From the NCBI GenBank assembly GCA_023664705.1, contig JAMPFE010000025.1, positions 1 to 33,925 on the forward strand: a stretch of DNA of 33,925 nucleotides, read 5' to 3'. The position numbers and the translations under genes were made by a program. Under the pieces are notes generated by a model, which had not been told where the DNA came from, did no database searches, and worked only from the letters and a program-made list of their open reading frames with translations. Position 1 is the stretch's first letter. Each line of letters begins with the position of its first letter. This document shows, piece by piece, positions 14,222 through 23,130 of the stretch. The stretch is from Lachnospiraceae bacterium. Its GTDB lineage: Bacteria; Bacillota; Clostridia; Oscillospirales; Ruminococcaceae.

Positions 14222-15355
14222 CTACGCGAACCGCTCCGCGCCCGCGAGGTCTATTATCTCCGACAGTATCTTATCGGCGGCGTTTGCTTTGCGCATTCTG
14301 GCGGCGTTTGCGCGCATAAGCTCCAGCCGCCCTTTATCGCTGTAAAGTCTTGATACCTCGTCGACCAGCCTTGCCTTTGTAAGGTCTTTATCCTCGATGA
14401 GTATGGCGGCATTTTCGTTGACTAAAGTCATCGCGTTGTAGTACTGATGATTTTCGGCGGCGGCGGGGTAGGGCACGAGTATCGACGGTCTGCCGATCTC
14501 CGTGAGCTCCGTTACCGTCATCGCGCCCGCGCGGGAGATTATCAGGTCCGCGGCGCACATGCAGGTGTACATATTGTCGATGTAGTCGCGGAAGATGTGC
14601 CGCGATTTGTCCTCGGTGACGCCGCTCTGCGCAAGCGCCTCGTAGAACGTGTCCTTGTTCTTGCTGCCGAAGGAGTGGATATGGTTTATGCCGCCCGTTC
14701 TGGTTTCCCAAGCGATGAGCTCCGCGACGGCTTCGGTTATCTTGTTCGCGCCGAGGCTGCCGCCGAACGACAGCACCGTAAAGCCCTCGGGCAAGCCGAG
14801 GCGCTCCCGCGCGGCACTTTGCTCCTCTATCGGGATATTCGTGCGCAAGGGGTTGCCCGTTACTACGCACTTTTCGGTGTTTTTGAGGTATTTCTTCGCG
14901 TCCTCGACGGCGAGCAGAACCTTGTCAGCCTTTGCGGAGAGCATTTTCGTCGCCATTCCCGGATACGAGTTGCTCTCGTGAGTGACCGTTTTTACGCCCA
15001 TTGCGGCGGCTTGTCCGAGGACGGTCGCCGTGACGTAGCCGCCCGTTCCGACGGCGAGCTCGGGGGCGAATTCCTTGATGATCTTACGCACGGCGCGCTT
15101 TGCCGAGATAAGGTAGCGGTACGCCGCCTTGACGTTGCCGAGCATGTCGGACGGCGAAAACCCGCGCCGAAAGCCCGACATCTCCACGCCGCGGAAATCG
15201 TAGCCCGCCTTTGTCACAAGGCGGCTCTCCATGCCGCTCGGGGTGCCGATAAACAGTATCTCCGTCCCGGGAAACACCCGCTTCATTGTATCCGCTATGG
15301 CGAGCGCGGGGTTGATGTGCCCCGCCGTCCCGCCCGCGGCAAATATCACTCTCAT
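14222..15355 (-). CDS. murG: Lipid II glycosyltransferase MurG
   Basis: A 377-residue GT28-family, membrane-associated enzyme that adds GlcNAc to lipid I to form lipid II. Seen: N-terminal GGTAGHINPALAIAD, GTGGYV (about 104-109), HESNSYPG where HEQN is more usual, FGGSLGANKITEAV, and the C-terminal donor-binding SRAGAMTVTELTEIGRPSILVPYP followed by AAENHQYYNA. Start ATG (15353-15355) has AGGGGAAAGAGT before it. It follows ftsW by ten bases, so it is cotranscribed and probably coupled. Confidence 0.96.
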   Translation of the reverse strand: MRVIFAAGGTAGHINPALAIADTMKRVFPGTEILFIGTPSGMESRLVTKAGYDFRGVEMSGFRRGFSPSDMLGNVKAAYRYLISAKRAVRKIIKEFAPELAVGTGGYVTATVLGQAAAMGVKTVTHESNSYPGMATKMLSAKADKVLLAVEDAKKYLKNTEKCVVTGNPLRTNIPIEEQSAARERLGLPEGFTVLSFGGSLGANKITEAVAELIAWETRTGGINHIHSFGSKNKDTFYEALAQSGVTEDKSRHIFRDYIDNMYTCMCAADLIISRAGAMTVTELTEIGRPSILVPYPAAAENHQYYNAMTLVNENAAILIEDKDLTKARLVDEVSRLYSDKGRLELMRANAARMRKANAADKILSEIIDLAGAERFA

Positions 15356-15365
15356 ACTCTTTCCC

Positions 15366-16694
15366 CTATTTCAGCTTTGCCCGCTTGCTTACCGACAGCA
15401 GAAATCCCATTTCCCACAGCTGCAGCATCAGCGCCGTGCCGCCGTAGCTGAAAAACGGCATCGATATGCCCGTGTTCGGCACGCAGCAGAGATTTACGCC
15501 GAGGTTCAGAAACGCCTGCAGTCCTATCTGGAACGTTATGCCCGTCGCGAGCAGGCAGCCGAATTTATCCTCCGCCCGTCGCGCGATGTAGAAGCCCCTG
15601 AACACGAAGATGAGGAACAGCACGATGACCGTCAGACCGCCGATAAGCCCGAATTCCTCGACAAGGACCGCGAAAACGAAGTCGTTCGGCGCCTCAGGGA
15701 GGTAGTTGTACTTCTGTGTGGAGTTGCCGAAGCCCTTGCCCCATATTCCCCCCGAGCCGAGCGCCAGAGCGGACTGGTAGTTCTGGTAGGAGCGGTCGCC
15801 CGGCTCGGAGAGCGGGTCCATGTAAACGATGCGCTCTTTGAAGTAGCCGACGTCGAGCACCATTACCACGAATACCGCCAGACCTATCGCGAGCAGGCAT
15901 ATCGGGAGCAGATATTTGAGGTTGGAGCCGCCCGTGAAGAGCATTGCCGCGAAAACCGCGCAGATTATTACCATGCAGGACAGGTGCATCTGGCTTATCA
16001 TCGACATCAGTATAATGACCAGCATTATCCCGGGCATAAGTATGCCGTCGTAGAATTTCCGCATTTTGTCCGAATGTTTATGAATATAATAGGCAAAGTA
16101 GACTATGACGGCTATCTTAAGTACCTCGGACGGCTGAAACTGTCCGAAGCCCGGAATTGGCAGCCAGCGCTTCTGCCCGCCCTCTGCGGCGATGCCGAAC
16201 GGTATGGTGAGCAGATTGAGAAACATGGCGAAAACGAGGAACAAATGCGTTGCCGTAACGCGCTTGCCGAATATCCGAAACTCGTGCCGCAGAAAGCGGT
16301 AGTCCAGAAACGACAGCACAAACATTCCGACGAGCCCTATCGCCGCCGCTGTCATCTGCCTTGTGACGTAGTAGAACGAATCGCCGTTGTCGCTGTACGA
16401 CATCGCGTGTCCCGCCGAGAACATCATAGTAATACCGAAAACCAGCAGCACCATGATGATGACCATCATCGGCACGTCGACCCTGCCCTGAAAGCTGAAA
16501 AGGCGCACTCTGTTCGGGTCCTTTTCCTTTTTCTTCCTTCTCGGCTTTACGGCAGCCCTCGTGACCTTTTGCGCGCGGGGCTTCCGAACCTGCTTTGGAG
16601 CGGGCCGCGCGGCTCCTCCGCGGGGTGCTCCCGCGGGAGCGCCGTTCCGCGGAGGCTGCCGCCTTGCCGCGGTATTCTGTCTTGCTTGCTGCAT
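15366..16694 (-). CDS. ftsW: SEDS peptidoglycan polymerase FtsW/SpoVE
   Basis: A 442-residue polytopic membrane protein of the SEDS family, which polymerises lipid II together with a class B PBP (here SpoVD/FtsI). About ten hydrophobic helices follow residue 72. Seen: FSAGHAMSY, GGQKRWLPIPGFGQFQPSEVLKIA, GIWGKGFGNSTQKYNYLPEAPNDFVFAVLVEEFG, and GVNLCCVPNTGISMPFFSYGGTALM, all typical. An unusual N-terminal cytoplasmic extension of about 70 residues is Arg/Pro/Ala/Lys-rich and disordered. Start ATG follows GGAGGGTAAA. It follows mraY by 10 bases; the murD usually found between these two genes is absent. FtsW (division) and SpoVE (spore cortex) cannot be told apart by sequence alone. Confidence 0.94.
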   Translation of the reverse strand: MQQARQNTAARRQPPRNGAPAGAPRGGAARPAPKQVRKPRAQKVTRAAVKPRRKKKEKDPNRVRLFSFQGRVDVPMMVIIMVLLVFGITMMFSAGHAMSYSDNGDSFYYVTRQMTAAAIGLVGMFVLSFLDYRFLRHEFRIFGKRVTATHLFLVFAMFLNLLTIPFGIAAEGGQKRWLPIPGFGQFQPSEVLKIAVIVYFAYYIHKHSDKMRKFYDGILMPGIMLVIILMSMISQMHLSCMVIICAVFAAMLFTGGSNLKYLLPICLLAIGLAVFVVMVLDVGYFKERIVYMDPLSEPGDRSYQNYQSALALGSGGIWGKGFGNSTQKYNYLPEAPNDFVFAVLVEEFGLIGGLTVIVLFLIFVFRGFYIARRAEDKFGCLLATGITFQIGLQAFLNLGVNLCCVPNTGISMPFFSYGGTALMLQLWEMGFLLSVSKRAKLK

Positions 16695-16704
16695 TTTACC
16701 CTCC

Positions 16705-17754
16705 CTACTTTACGAACATTCCGTATGCCAATATCACCGCAAACGCTCCGAAAAACGCCGCGACCGCCGAAAACACCGCGTCTATCTTTATCTCGCTCCA
16801 GTGCGAAAGCTCGAAATGGTGGTGTATCGGCGTCATTTTGAACAGGCGCTTGCCCTCTTTCGTGTGGTAGATCCTCTTGGTTATCTTAAACACCGTTGAC
16901 TGTATCACCACCGAAAGCGCCTCCAGAATATACACCATCGCCGCGAGCACCATGAGAAACTCCGCGTTGCAGCCCACTCCGAGCGCGCAGACTATGCCGC
17001 CCAGGAACATCGAGCCCGTGTCGCCCATAAACACCTTCGCCGGCGGAAAATTCCACATCAGAAAGCCTATGCAGCCCCCCGCGGAGCAAAGCGACATCAA
17101 TCTCTGCCCGAACATCCCGCGCATCCCCGCAATGACCGCGAAAACCGCCATATAAATGACCGTTACCGACGAGCAGAGCCCGTCGATGCCGTCCGTGAGG
17201 TTCACGGCGTTCACTATATACAAAACGCCGACGCCCATTATCGGATAGTAAAACAACCCGAGATCCCATTGCAAGCCGCCCGGAAACAGTATCACCGTGC
17301 CGCGCAGACCGCTTATATACAGCGTCGCGAAGTACGCCGCGATTATCATCACCTGAAAAATTATCTTCTGGAGCGGCGTGAGACCCTCGTTGTGCTTTTT
17401 CTTTACCTTGATGAAGTCGTCGAGAAAGCCCATAAACCCAAGCATTACCGCCATTATCATACCCGCCGCGGAGCGTATCAGCTCCGCCCTGTCAATACTG
17501 TTTGAATAGTCCGCCTCGCCCGCCGCCGAAAAAACTATCATCCCGACGATAAAGCTTACAAACACCGCGAAAATAAAGGTCACGCCGCCCATCGTGGGTG
17601 TGCCCTCCTTTTTCGCCTTGTGCCACTTCGGACCGATGTCGAGTATCGTCTGCCCGTATTTCAGCCTGTGGAGCAGCGGTATAAACCAGAACCCCGCCAG
17701 CCACGTCAGCGCAAACGCCGCGAGCGCCGCAAAAACGCTTGTCCAAATCTGCAT
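16705..17754 (-). CDS. mraY: Phospho-MurNAc-pentapeptide translocase MraY
   Basis: A 349-residue integral membrane enzyme with about ten helices. It transfers phospho-MurNAc-pentapeptide to undecaprenyl phosphate to make lipid I. Seen: GTPTMGGVTF; the aspartate pair in FLDDFIKVKKKHNEGL; NAVNLTDGIDGLCSS with catalytic aspartates; GDTGSMFLGG; and HHHFELSHWSE near the C-terminus. Start ATG (17752-17754) follows GGGAGAAAAAT. It starts 12 bases after murF. Confidence 0.96.
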   Translation of the reverse strand: MQIWTSVFAALAAFALTWLAGFWFIPLLHRLKYGQTILDIGPKWHKAKKEGTPTMGGVTFIFAVFVSFIVGMIVFSAAGEADYSNSIDRAELIRSAAGMIMAVMLGFMGFLDDFIKVKKKHNEGLTPLQKIIFQVMIIAAYFATLYISGLRGTVILFPGGLQWDLGLFYYPIMGVGVLYIVNAVNLTDGIDGLCSSVTVIYMAVFAVIAGMRGMFGQRLMSLCSAGGCIGFLMWNFPPAKVFMGDTGSMFLGGIVCALGVGCNAEFLMVLAAMVYILEALSVVIQSTVFKITKRIYHTKEGKRLFKMTPIHHHFELSHWSEIKIDAVFSAVAAFFGAFAVILAYGMFVK

Positions 17755-17766
17755 ATTTTTCTCCCG

Positions 17767-19122
17767 TTACTCTATTTTTTCGGCGATCTCTTCCATTTTC
17801 ATTCCGCGGCTGCCCTTGAAAAGCACCGCGTCGCCGCTTTTCAGCTCCCCGAGCAGAAGCTCCGTGAGCTCCCCCTTGTTTTCGCTGTGGAACGCCTTTA
17901 TGCCGCGCTTTTTCAGCTCGTCGCGCAGCGCCGTCATCTCCCTGCCGTAGAGGAAGAACATATCCGCATACTCCGCGGCGTATTCCGCGATAGCCGCGTG
18001 GAGCGCCTTGGACTTGTCGCCGAGCTCCAGCATATCGCCGAGGACGGCTATGCGCCTGCCGTCGGTCTTGACTGCCTTCAGCACGGAGAGCGCGGGTCTC
18101 ATCGACGTGGGGGAGGCGTTGTAGCAGTCGAGGATAACGCGTATATCATTGCCGCGCCGTTCTATCTTCTGGCGCATTCCGCTGCTTTCGTAGCTCATAA
18201 ACGCGGGGATTATCTCCTCCGGGGAGAGCCCGAATTCTATCCCGACGCAGAACGCCGCGAGAGCGTTCAGTATATGATGCTCCCCGACGGCGGGAACAGC
18301 CGCCTTATAAGAGCTCCCGTTACAGTGCAGCGTGAACCCGCCGCCGCTTTCCGACTGCGTTATCCCCGAGGCGTAAACGCCGCATTCCTCCGACAGCCCG
18401 AAGCGTATCAGCCGCCTGCCGCCGACGTCCTCCGAGGTGAGCTTCCCGAGATACTCGTCTCCGCCGTATACGATAAGAGGAGAATTTTCGTCCATGCCGT
18501 CGAGTATCTCAAGCTTCGCCGCGAGGATATTCTCGCGCGTTTTGAGGTTCTCGATGTGGCAATAGCCTATATTCGTGATGACGGCACAGGTCGGGTGAGC
18601 CGTCTTGGACAGCTCCGAAATTTCCCCTCTTCCGCTCATGCCCATTTCGATGACCGCCGCCTCCGCGGTTTTATCGAGACGGAACAGCGTTTTCGGAAGA
18701 CCTATGTCGTTATTGTAGTTGCCCTCGGTTTTCAGCGTGCCGTACTTTGCCGATAAGACCGCGCTTATCATATCCTTGGTGGAGGTCTTTCCGACGCTGC
18801 CCGTCACTCCGCAGAGCTTAAGGTCGAATTTGTCGCGGTAATACCTCGCGAGCTTCAGCTGCGCCGTGCGCGAGTTCTTCACGTAAATAACGGGTATCGC
18901 CGTCTTGACCGTCCCCGCCGCGAGGTCGGATATCGCCGCCGCCGCGCCGTTTTCGGCGGCATGTCTGATATAATCGTTGCCGTCGAAGCGCTCGCCCTTT
19001 ACCGCGATAAAGAGCGCGCCCCTTTCGAGGGTCCTCGTGTCCGTGGAGACGGACTTTACCTTAACGTCGCCGCCGACAAGCTCTCCGCCCGTAACGCGGG
19101 CTATTTCCTCGGTTGAAAACAT
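17767..19122 (-). CDS. murF: UDP-MurNAc-tripeptide-D-Ala-D-Ala ligase MurF
   Basis: A 451-residue Mur ligase that adds D-Ala-D-Ala to the tripeptide precursor in the cytosol. N-terminal substrate domain, then the ATP-binding loop TGSVGKTS (about 107-114), TEGNYNNDIGLPKTLFRL typical of MurF, EMGMSGRGEISELSKTAHP, and DCYNASPTSMRPAL followed by AVLGDMLELGDKS. Start ATG (19120-19122) follows GGAGGCGCGTT. It follows murE by 11 bases. Confidence 0.96.
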   Translation of the reverse strand: MFSTEEIARVTGGELVGGDVKVKSVSTDTRTLERGALFIAVKGERFDGNDYIRHAAENGAAAAISDLAAGTVKTAIPVIYVKNSRTAQLKLARYYRDKFDLKLCGVTGSVGKTSTKDMISAVLSAKYGTLKTEGNYNNDIGLPKTLFRLDKTAEAAVIEMGMSGRGEISELSKTAHPTCAVITNIGYCHIENLKTRENILAAKLEILDGMDENSPLIVYGGDEYLGKLTSEDVGGRRLIRFGLSEECGVYASGITQSESGGGFTLHCNGSSYKAAVPAVGEHHILNALAAFCVGIEFGLSPEEIIPAFMSYESSGMRQKIERRGNDIRVILDCYNASPTSMRPALSVLKAVKTDGRRIAVLGDMLELGDKSKALHAAIAEYAAEYADMFFLYGREMTALRDELKKRGIKAFHSENKGELTELLLGELKSGDAVLFKGSRGMKMEEIAEKIE

Positions 19123-19133
19123 AACGCGCCTCC

Positions 19134-20582
19134 TTATCTCTTGAAATATTCTTCAACTATCTCTTTTTCATCAAAATGCAGATATTCGTCGCCTATCGCC
19201 TGATAGTCCTCGTGACCCTTGCCGCAAAGCGCGATAACGTCGCCCTTTTGAGCCGTATCCAGCGCGCGGTATACCGCGGCTTTTCTGTCGGTGAACTCCT
19301 CGTGCGCCCTGCCCTCGGGAATACCCCTCACAACGTCGTCAATCGTCTGCTGAGGGCTCTCATGGCGCGGACTGTCCGTCGTGACTATCAGCACGTCCGC
19401 GTACTTCGCCGCCGTCCTGCCCATATCGGGGCGCTTGCCCGCGTCGCGCTCGCCGGCCGCGCCGAACACCGCTATCAGCCTGTTTTTCGCCAGCGGCTTC
19501 AGCACGGAGAGCAGCTTTTCCAAGCCGTCCTCGGTGTGCGCGTAGTCGCGGATGACCGTAAAATCGCCCGAATAGAGCGTCTCCAGCCGCCCCGCAACGC
19601 CCTCCGTTTTCTCGAGAGCGCACAAGACCTCGTCCATGGGAACGCCGGTAAGATGCACCGTGACCGCCGCCTCGAGCGCGTTTGAAACGTTGTACAGCCC
19701 CGTCATCGAAAACCGCACGGGATAGCTCTTTTCGGCAGCCCCGTCGGTCAGAATGAACTCGGAGCGGTTCGCGGAGAGCTTTACAAATTCCGTGTAAAAA
19801 TCCGCTTTTCCGTCCACGGAGACAGTTTTCAGCGGCACGCCCCTTTCGCGGCAGTATTCCGCGATCCGCCGCCCGTATTCGTCGTCGATGTTGACGACGG
19901 CGTTTTCGCACATATCGAACAGCATTTTCTTCGCCGCGAAATAATTCTCCATCGTGCCGTGGTAGTCCAAATGGTCGCGCGTGAGGTTCGTGAACGCCCC
20001 GACGGCGAATTTCTCCGCCGCAAAGCGGTGCTGCGCGAGCGCCTGCGAGCTCGCCTCGATAAAGCAGTACTCGGTTTTCTCCTCCGCCATTTGCGCGAAC
20101 AGCCGATACAGCTTCCGCGGCTCGGGAGTGGTCGGCGGTCCGTCGTGGGTGTATTTCAGACCGCTGCCCGTGTCCGTGCCGAGCGTTCCGATAACGCCCG
20201 TTCCGTGACCGAGAATGCGCGTTATCCGCGCACAGAGATTGACGACGGTGGTCTTTCCGTTCGTGCCCGTGACGGCGCAGAGCCTCAGCTTCCGCGTCGG
20301 GCTGCCGTAAAATCTTGACAGCAGCTCGGGATAGAGCCTCCTCGTGTCCCCGACGGTTATCTCGCGGTCGAGCCCGAGCCTTTCCCGCGTAACCACCGCG
20401 CACGCGCCCTTTTTCAGCATTTCCTCCGCGACCGTGTGCCCGTCGAAGGTGTTTCCCTTAATGCAGACGAACAGAAAGCCGCCCCCGACCTCGCGGCTGT
20501 CGGAGGTAACACCCGCGACCGCTGTGTTTTTCAGCTCCGCGGAGACCCCGCATATCCCCGAAAACAGCTCTCCTATCGTCAT
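19134..20582 (-). CDS. murE: UDP-MurNAc-dipeptide ligase MurE
   Basis: A 482-residue Mur ligase adding the third amino acid of the stem peptide. Seen: ATP loop TGTNGKTT (105-112); TGVIGTLGT; DGPPTTPEP; NLTRDHLDYHGTMENYFAAK; and DSPRHESP (403-410). The last motif is DNPR in meso-diaminopimelate enzymes; here Asn is Ser but the arginine that contacts DAP is kept, so meso-DAP is the likely substrate. Start ATG (20580-20582) follows AAAGGCGGTGAGCGT. It lies 13 bases after spoVD/ftsI, cotranscribed. Confidence 0.95.
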   Translation of the reverse strand: MTIGELFSGICGVSAELKNTAVAGVTSDSREVGGGFLFVCIKGNTFDGHTVAEEMLKKGACAVVTRERLGLDREITVGDTRRLYPELLSRFYGSPTRKLRLCAVTGTNGKTTVVNLCARITRILGHGTGVIGTLGTDTGSGLKYTHDGPPTTPEPRKLYRLFAQMAEEKTEYCFIEASSQALAQHRFAAEKFAVGAFTNLTRDHLDYHGTMENYFAAKKMLFDMCENAVVNIDDEYGRRIAEYCRERGVPLKTVSVDGKADFYTEFVKLSANRSEFILTDGAAEKSYPVRFSMTGLYNVSNALEAAVTVHLTGVPMDEVLCALEKTEGVAGRLETLYSGDFTVIRDYAHTEDGLEKLLSVLKPLAKNRLIAVFGAAGERDAGKRPDMGRTAAKYADVLIVTTDSPRHESPQQTIDDVVRGIPEGRAHEEFTDRKAAVYRALDTAQKGDVIALCGKGHEDYQAIGDEYLHFDEKEIVEEYFKR

Positions 20583-20595
20583 ACGCTCACCGCCT

Positions 20596-23013
20596 TTAAT
20601 CTCCGAAGGAATTCGCCTGGAACGTTACCTCGATAACGCTGCCCTTGTACAGCGTCTGCCCCTCGGAATAGTTCTGCATTGTCGCGACGGCGTCCGCGTT
20701 TTCGGCTGCGCCGCCGAGTATCTTGATGTTAAAGCCCGCGTCCGTGATAGCCTCGTTCGCTGCGGAAACGCTCATTCCCAGAACGTTCGGCACCGTCCCC
20801 GTTTCAAGCTCCTCGTCTCCGATATACAGCACCACCGTCGAGCCCTTGGGTATGCTGCTGCCCGAGGCGGGCACTTGATCCGTAACGCGCGCCTCGCCCG
20901 AGGGGTCGCCGACCCAGCGCACCTCGAAGTTGTTCGCCGTAAGGTAGCTCTGCGCGTACATCGAGAGGTCTCCCTTGACGTTCGGCACTATCGCGTCCAT
21001 TTTCGCCTGCTCCTCGGCGGTATACGTGGGGTAGATGCCGAGATGCTCCAGCCCGTCCTTAAACACCGCCGAAACGACGGGGCAGGCGACTGCCGAGCCG
21101 TAATACTCGGGACCCGTGGGGGTATCGACGAGCACCAGCATGACTATCTGCGGGTCGTCCATCGGCACAGCCGCCGCGAACGTTCCTATGTAGGTCATCT
21201 GCGCGCCGCCCGCCATGCCGCCCGCGGCGTTGTATTCGTCTATCTTCTCCGCCGTCCCCGACTTGCCGCCTATGCGGTAGCCCGCGATATACGCGTTGTG
21301 ACCGCCGTTTTCGGTAACTATCGTCTCCAGTATGCCGCGCATGGTCTCGGAGGTCTCCGCCGAAATGACCTGCCGCTTTATCTGCGTCTCCTTTGTTTCG
21401 ACAACGTTTCCGTTGCTGTCGAGAATTTTATCGACAAGGTGCGGCGTTACGAGATTGCCGCCGTTTACGATAGCGCAGAACGCCGTGCACATCTGTATGG
21501 GCGTTATTTTGTTGGTCTGTCCCATAGAGGACATCGCGAGGTCGACGAGGTTCATTCGCGAATAGGGGACGTACAGGCTCTGCGCCTCGCCTGGGAGGTC
21601 TATGCCCGTCGGCTCGGTGAAGCCGAACGCCTCAAAATAGCTGCAGAACTTCTGCATTCCCAGCGCCTGTCCTATCGCGATAAAGGACGGGTTGCAGGAC
21701 GCAGTCATCGCCTCCTGCAGCGTAAGCGTCCCGTGACCCCATTCGCGCCAGCAGGATATCTTCGTCCCCGCTACGTCCGCGTAGCCGGGGCAGTTGAACG
21801 AGGACGTTTCGGGGTTTATGACCTCCTCCTCGAGCGCCGACGACGCCGTGACGGTCTTGAAAACCGAGCCCGGATAGTACAGCTCCGTCACAGCCTTGTT
21901 CTTCCACTGCTGCTCGCGGAGTATGCCCTCCTGCGCGGCTATCTCGTCCTCGGACTTGCCCTCCTCCTTCATCTGCTCGAGGAGGTCAAGATCGTACTGG
22001 CTCGTTATCTCCGAGGGATTGTTCAGGTCGTAGGACGGGGTGGTCGCCATCGCGAGAACGCCGCCCGTCTTGCAGTTCATGATTATGCCGCAGGCGCGGT
22101 TTATCACCGAGTGCTGCGACACCGCCTGCTCGAGATTTTTCTCCAGATAGTGCTGTAAAACCTCGTCAAGCGTGAGCACAAGGCTGTAGCCGTCCACCGC
22201 CTGATGAATGCTGTCGTTTTCGTAATCCACGCCCTGCCCGAGACCGTCCTTGCGGTAAAACGCCTTGCCGTCCGTGCCGCGGAGGTAGTCGTCGTAGTAC
22301 GCCTCGAGACCGTAAACGCCGTAGCCGTCAAAGTTCGTGAAGCCGATGACGTTCGACGCAAGCGAGCCGTTCGGGTAGTAGCGCTTGCTGGACTGCTCGG
22401 CGACGATGCAGTCCGCGCGGATATTGTTGTCTATCATCATCTGCTGTATAAGCGTTACCTCGGGCTTTTCGACGCTGCGCTTTACGACGTAATAATATTG
22501 TTCCTCGTGATCCTTGCACGCCTCGAGCATGCCGTCGGGCTTGACGCCGAGTATTTCCGACAGCTCCGTGCTGATTATCTCGGAGAGCTCTCTGAACGGC
22601 GCGACGGTCTCGTCGTCCTTTTTGTTGGCGAGCTTCTCGCTGTAAGCCTTGCGGCGCTCCTCGTTCGCCTCGTAAATGGGCGTCGGCGCGATAATGATGT
22701 TCCACACGGTGGAGCTCTGCGCGAGCACGGTGCCGTTCGTATCGTAGATAGTCCCGCGGTTCGCCATTATCTTAAGCGTTTCCATTTGCTGGCTGTTGGC
22801 TCGCTGCCGCCACATATCGCCGTCGAGCACCGTGAATTTCAGCAGATTATATCCGACGAACGCCGAAAAACCCACCACCAGCGACAGAATGACCATCTGC
22901 CGTCCGCGGTAGCCGATAAGCGGCTTTTTGTCCGCCTCGGCAGCGTCCTTTCTCTTCACAAAGTCGACAAATCTCCAGAACAGACCTCTGCCGCTTTTCG
23001 TATTCTTGTTCAA
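20596..23013 (-). CDS. spoVD: PASTA-domain class B penicillin-binding protein (SpoVD/FtsI)
   Basis: An 805-residue transpeptidase that crosslinks septal or spore-cortex peptidoglycan as partner of FtsW/SpoVE. I set the start at TTG 23011-23013 because GGGGAGGT (23020-23028) is ideally spaced; a longer open frame to 23115 would translate through a terminator-like hairpin and lacks a ribosome site. Layout: short cytoplasmic part, one membrane helix (about 40-60), PBP dimerisation domain (GTIYDTNGTVLAQS), transpeptidase domain with S383-V-F-K386, S439-C-N, and K584-S-G, then two PASTA repeats (IVPNVKGDLSMYAQSYL and TVPNVLGMSVSAANEAI). PASTA modules bind peptidoglycan or muropeptides. SpoVD and PBP2B cannot be separated by sequence; only this class B PBP is in the cluster. 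Confidence 0.94.
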   Translation of the reverse strand: MNKNTKSGRGLFWRFVDFVKRKDAAEADKKPLIGYRGRQMVILSLVVGFSAFVGYNLLKFTVLDGDMWRQRANSQQMETLKIMANRGTIYDTNGTVLAQSSTVWNIIIAPTPIYEANEERRKAYSEKLANKKDDETVAPFRELSEIISTELSEILGVKPDGMLEACKDHEEQYYYVVKRSVEKPEVTLIQQMMIDNNIRADCIVAEQSSKRYYPNGSLASNVIGFTNFDGYGVYGLEAYYDDYLRGTDGKAFYRKDGLGQGVDYENDSIHQAVDGYSLVLTLDEVLQHYLEKNLEQAVSQHSVINRACGIIMNCKTGGVLAMATTPSYDLNNPSEITSQYDLDLLEQMKEEGKSEDEIAAQEGILREQQWKNKAVTELYYPGSVFKTVTASSALEEEVINPETSSFNCPGYADVAGTKISCWREWGHGTLTLQEAMTASCNPSFIAIGQALGMQKFCSYFEAFGFTEPTGIDLPGEAQSLYVPYSRMNLVDLAMSSMGQTNKITPIQMCTAFCAIVNGGNLVTPHLVDKILDSNGNVVETKETQIKRQVISAETSETMRGILETIVTENGGHNAYIAGYRIGGKSGTAEKIDEYNAAGGMAGGAQMTYIGTFAAAVPMDDPQIVMLVLVDTPTGPEYYGSAVACPVVSAVFKDGLEHLGIYPTYTAEEQAKMDAIVPNVKGDLSMYAQSYLTANNFEVRWVGDPSGEARVTDQVPASGSSIPKGSTVVLYIGDEELETGTVPNVLGMSVSAANEAITDAGFNIKILGGAAENADAVATMQNYSEGQTLYKGSVIEVTFQANSFGD

Positions 23014-23033
23014 AATAAAGACCTCCCCGAAAA

Positions 23034-23066
23034 CCAAAAAAGCAAAGCCGTATAGCCGACTTTGCT
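23034..23066 (-). terminator. Terminator-like hairpin between ftsL and spoVD/ftsI
   Basis: AGCAAAG (23041-23047) pairs with CTTTGCT (23060-23066) around a 12-base loop. On the minus strand the stem runs into TTTTTTGGTTTT, just ahead of the spoVD Shine-Dalgarno. Inside an operon this would be a partial terminator or attenuator. Confidence 0.5.
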
Positions 23067-23130
23067 GTTTTAGGTGTAAACAGTCTGCCGACAACCTGTC
23101 AAAGGGCTTGTTCACCCTTATCTTATGCCG

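Noticed and set aside
20344..22158. 604-codon plus-strand open frame opposite spoVD/ftsI and murE
   Set aside because: It is antisense to two genes with unmistakable catalytic motifs and has no ribosome site or domain of its own.
23014..23115. Longer N-terminus for spoVD/ftsI starting at 23115
   Set aside because: It would translate through the terminator-like hairpin, lacks a ribosome site, and leaves an ideal GGGGAGG unused before the TTG at 23013.
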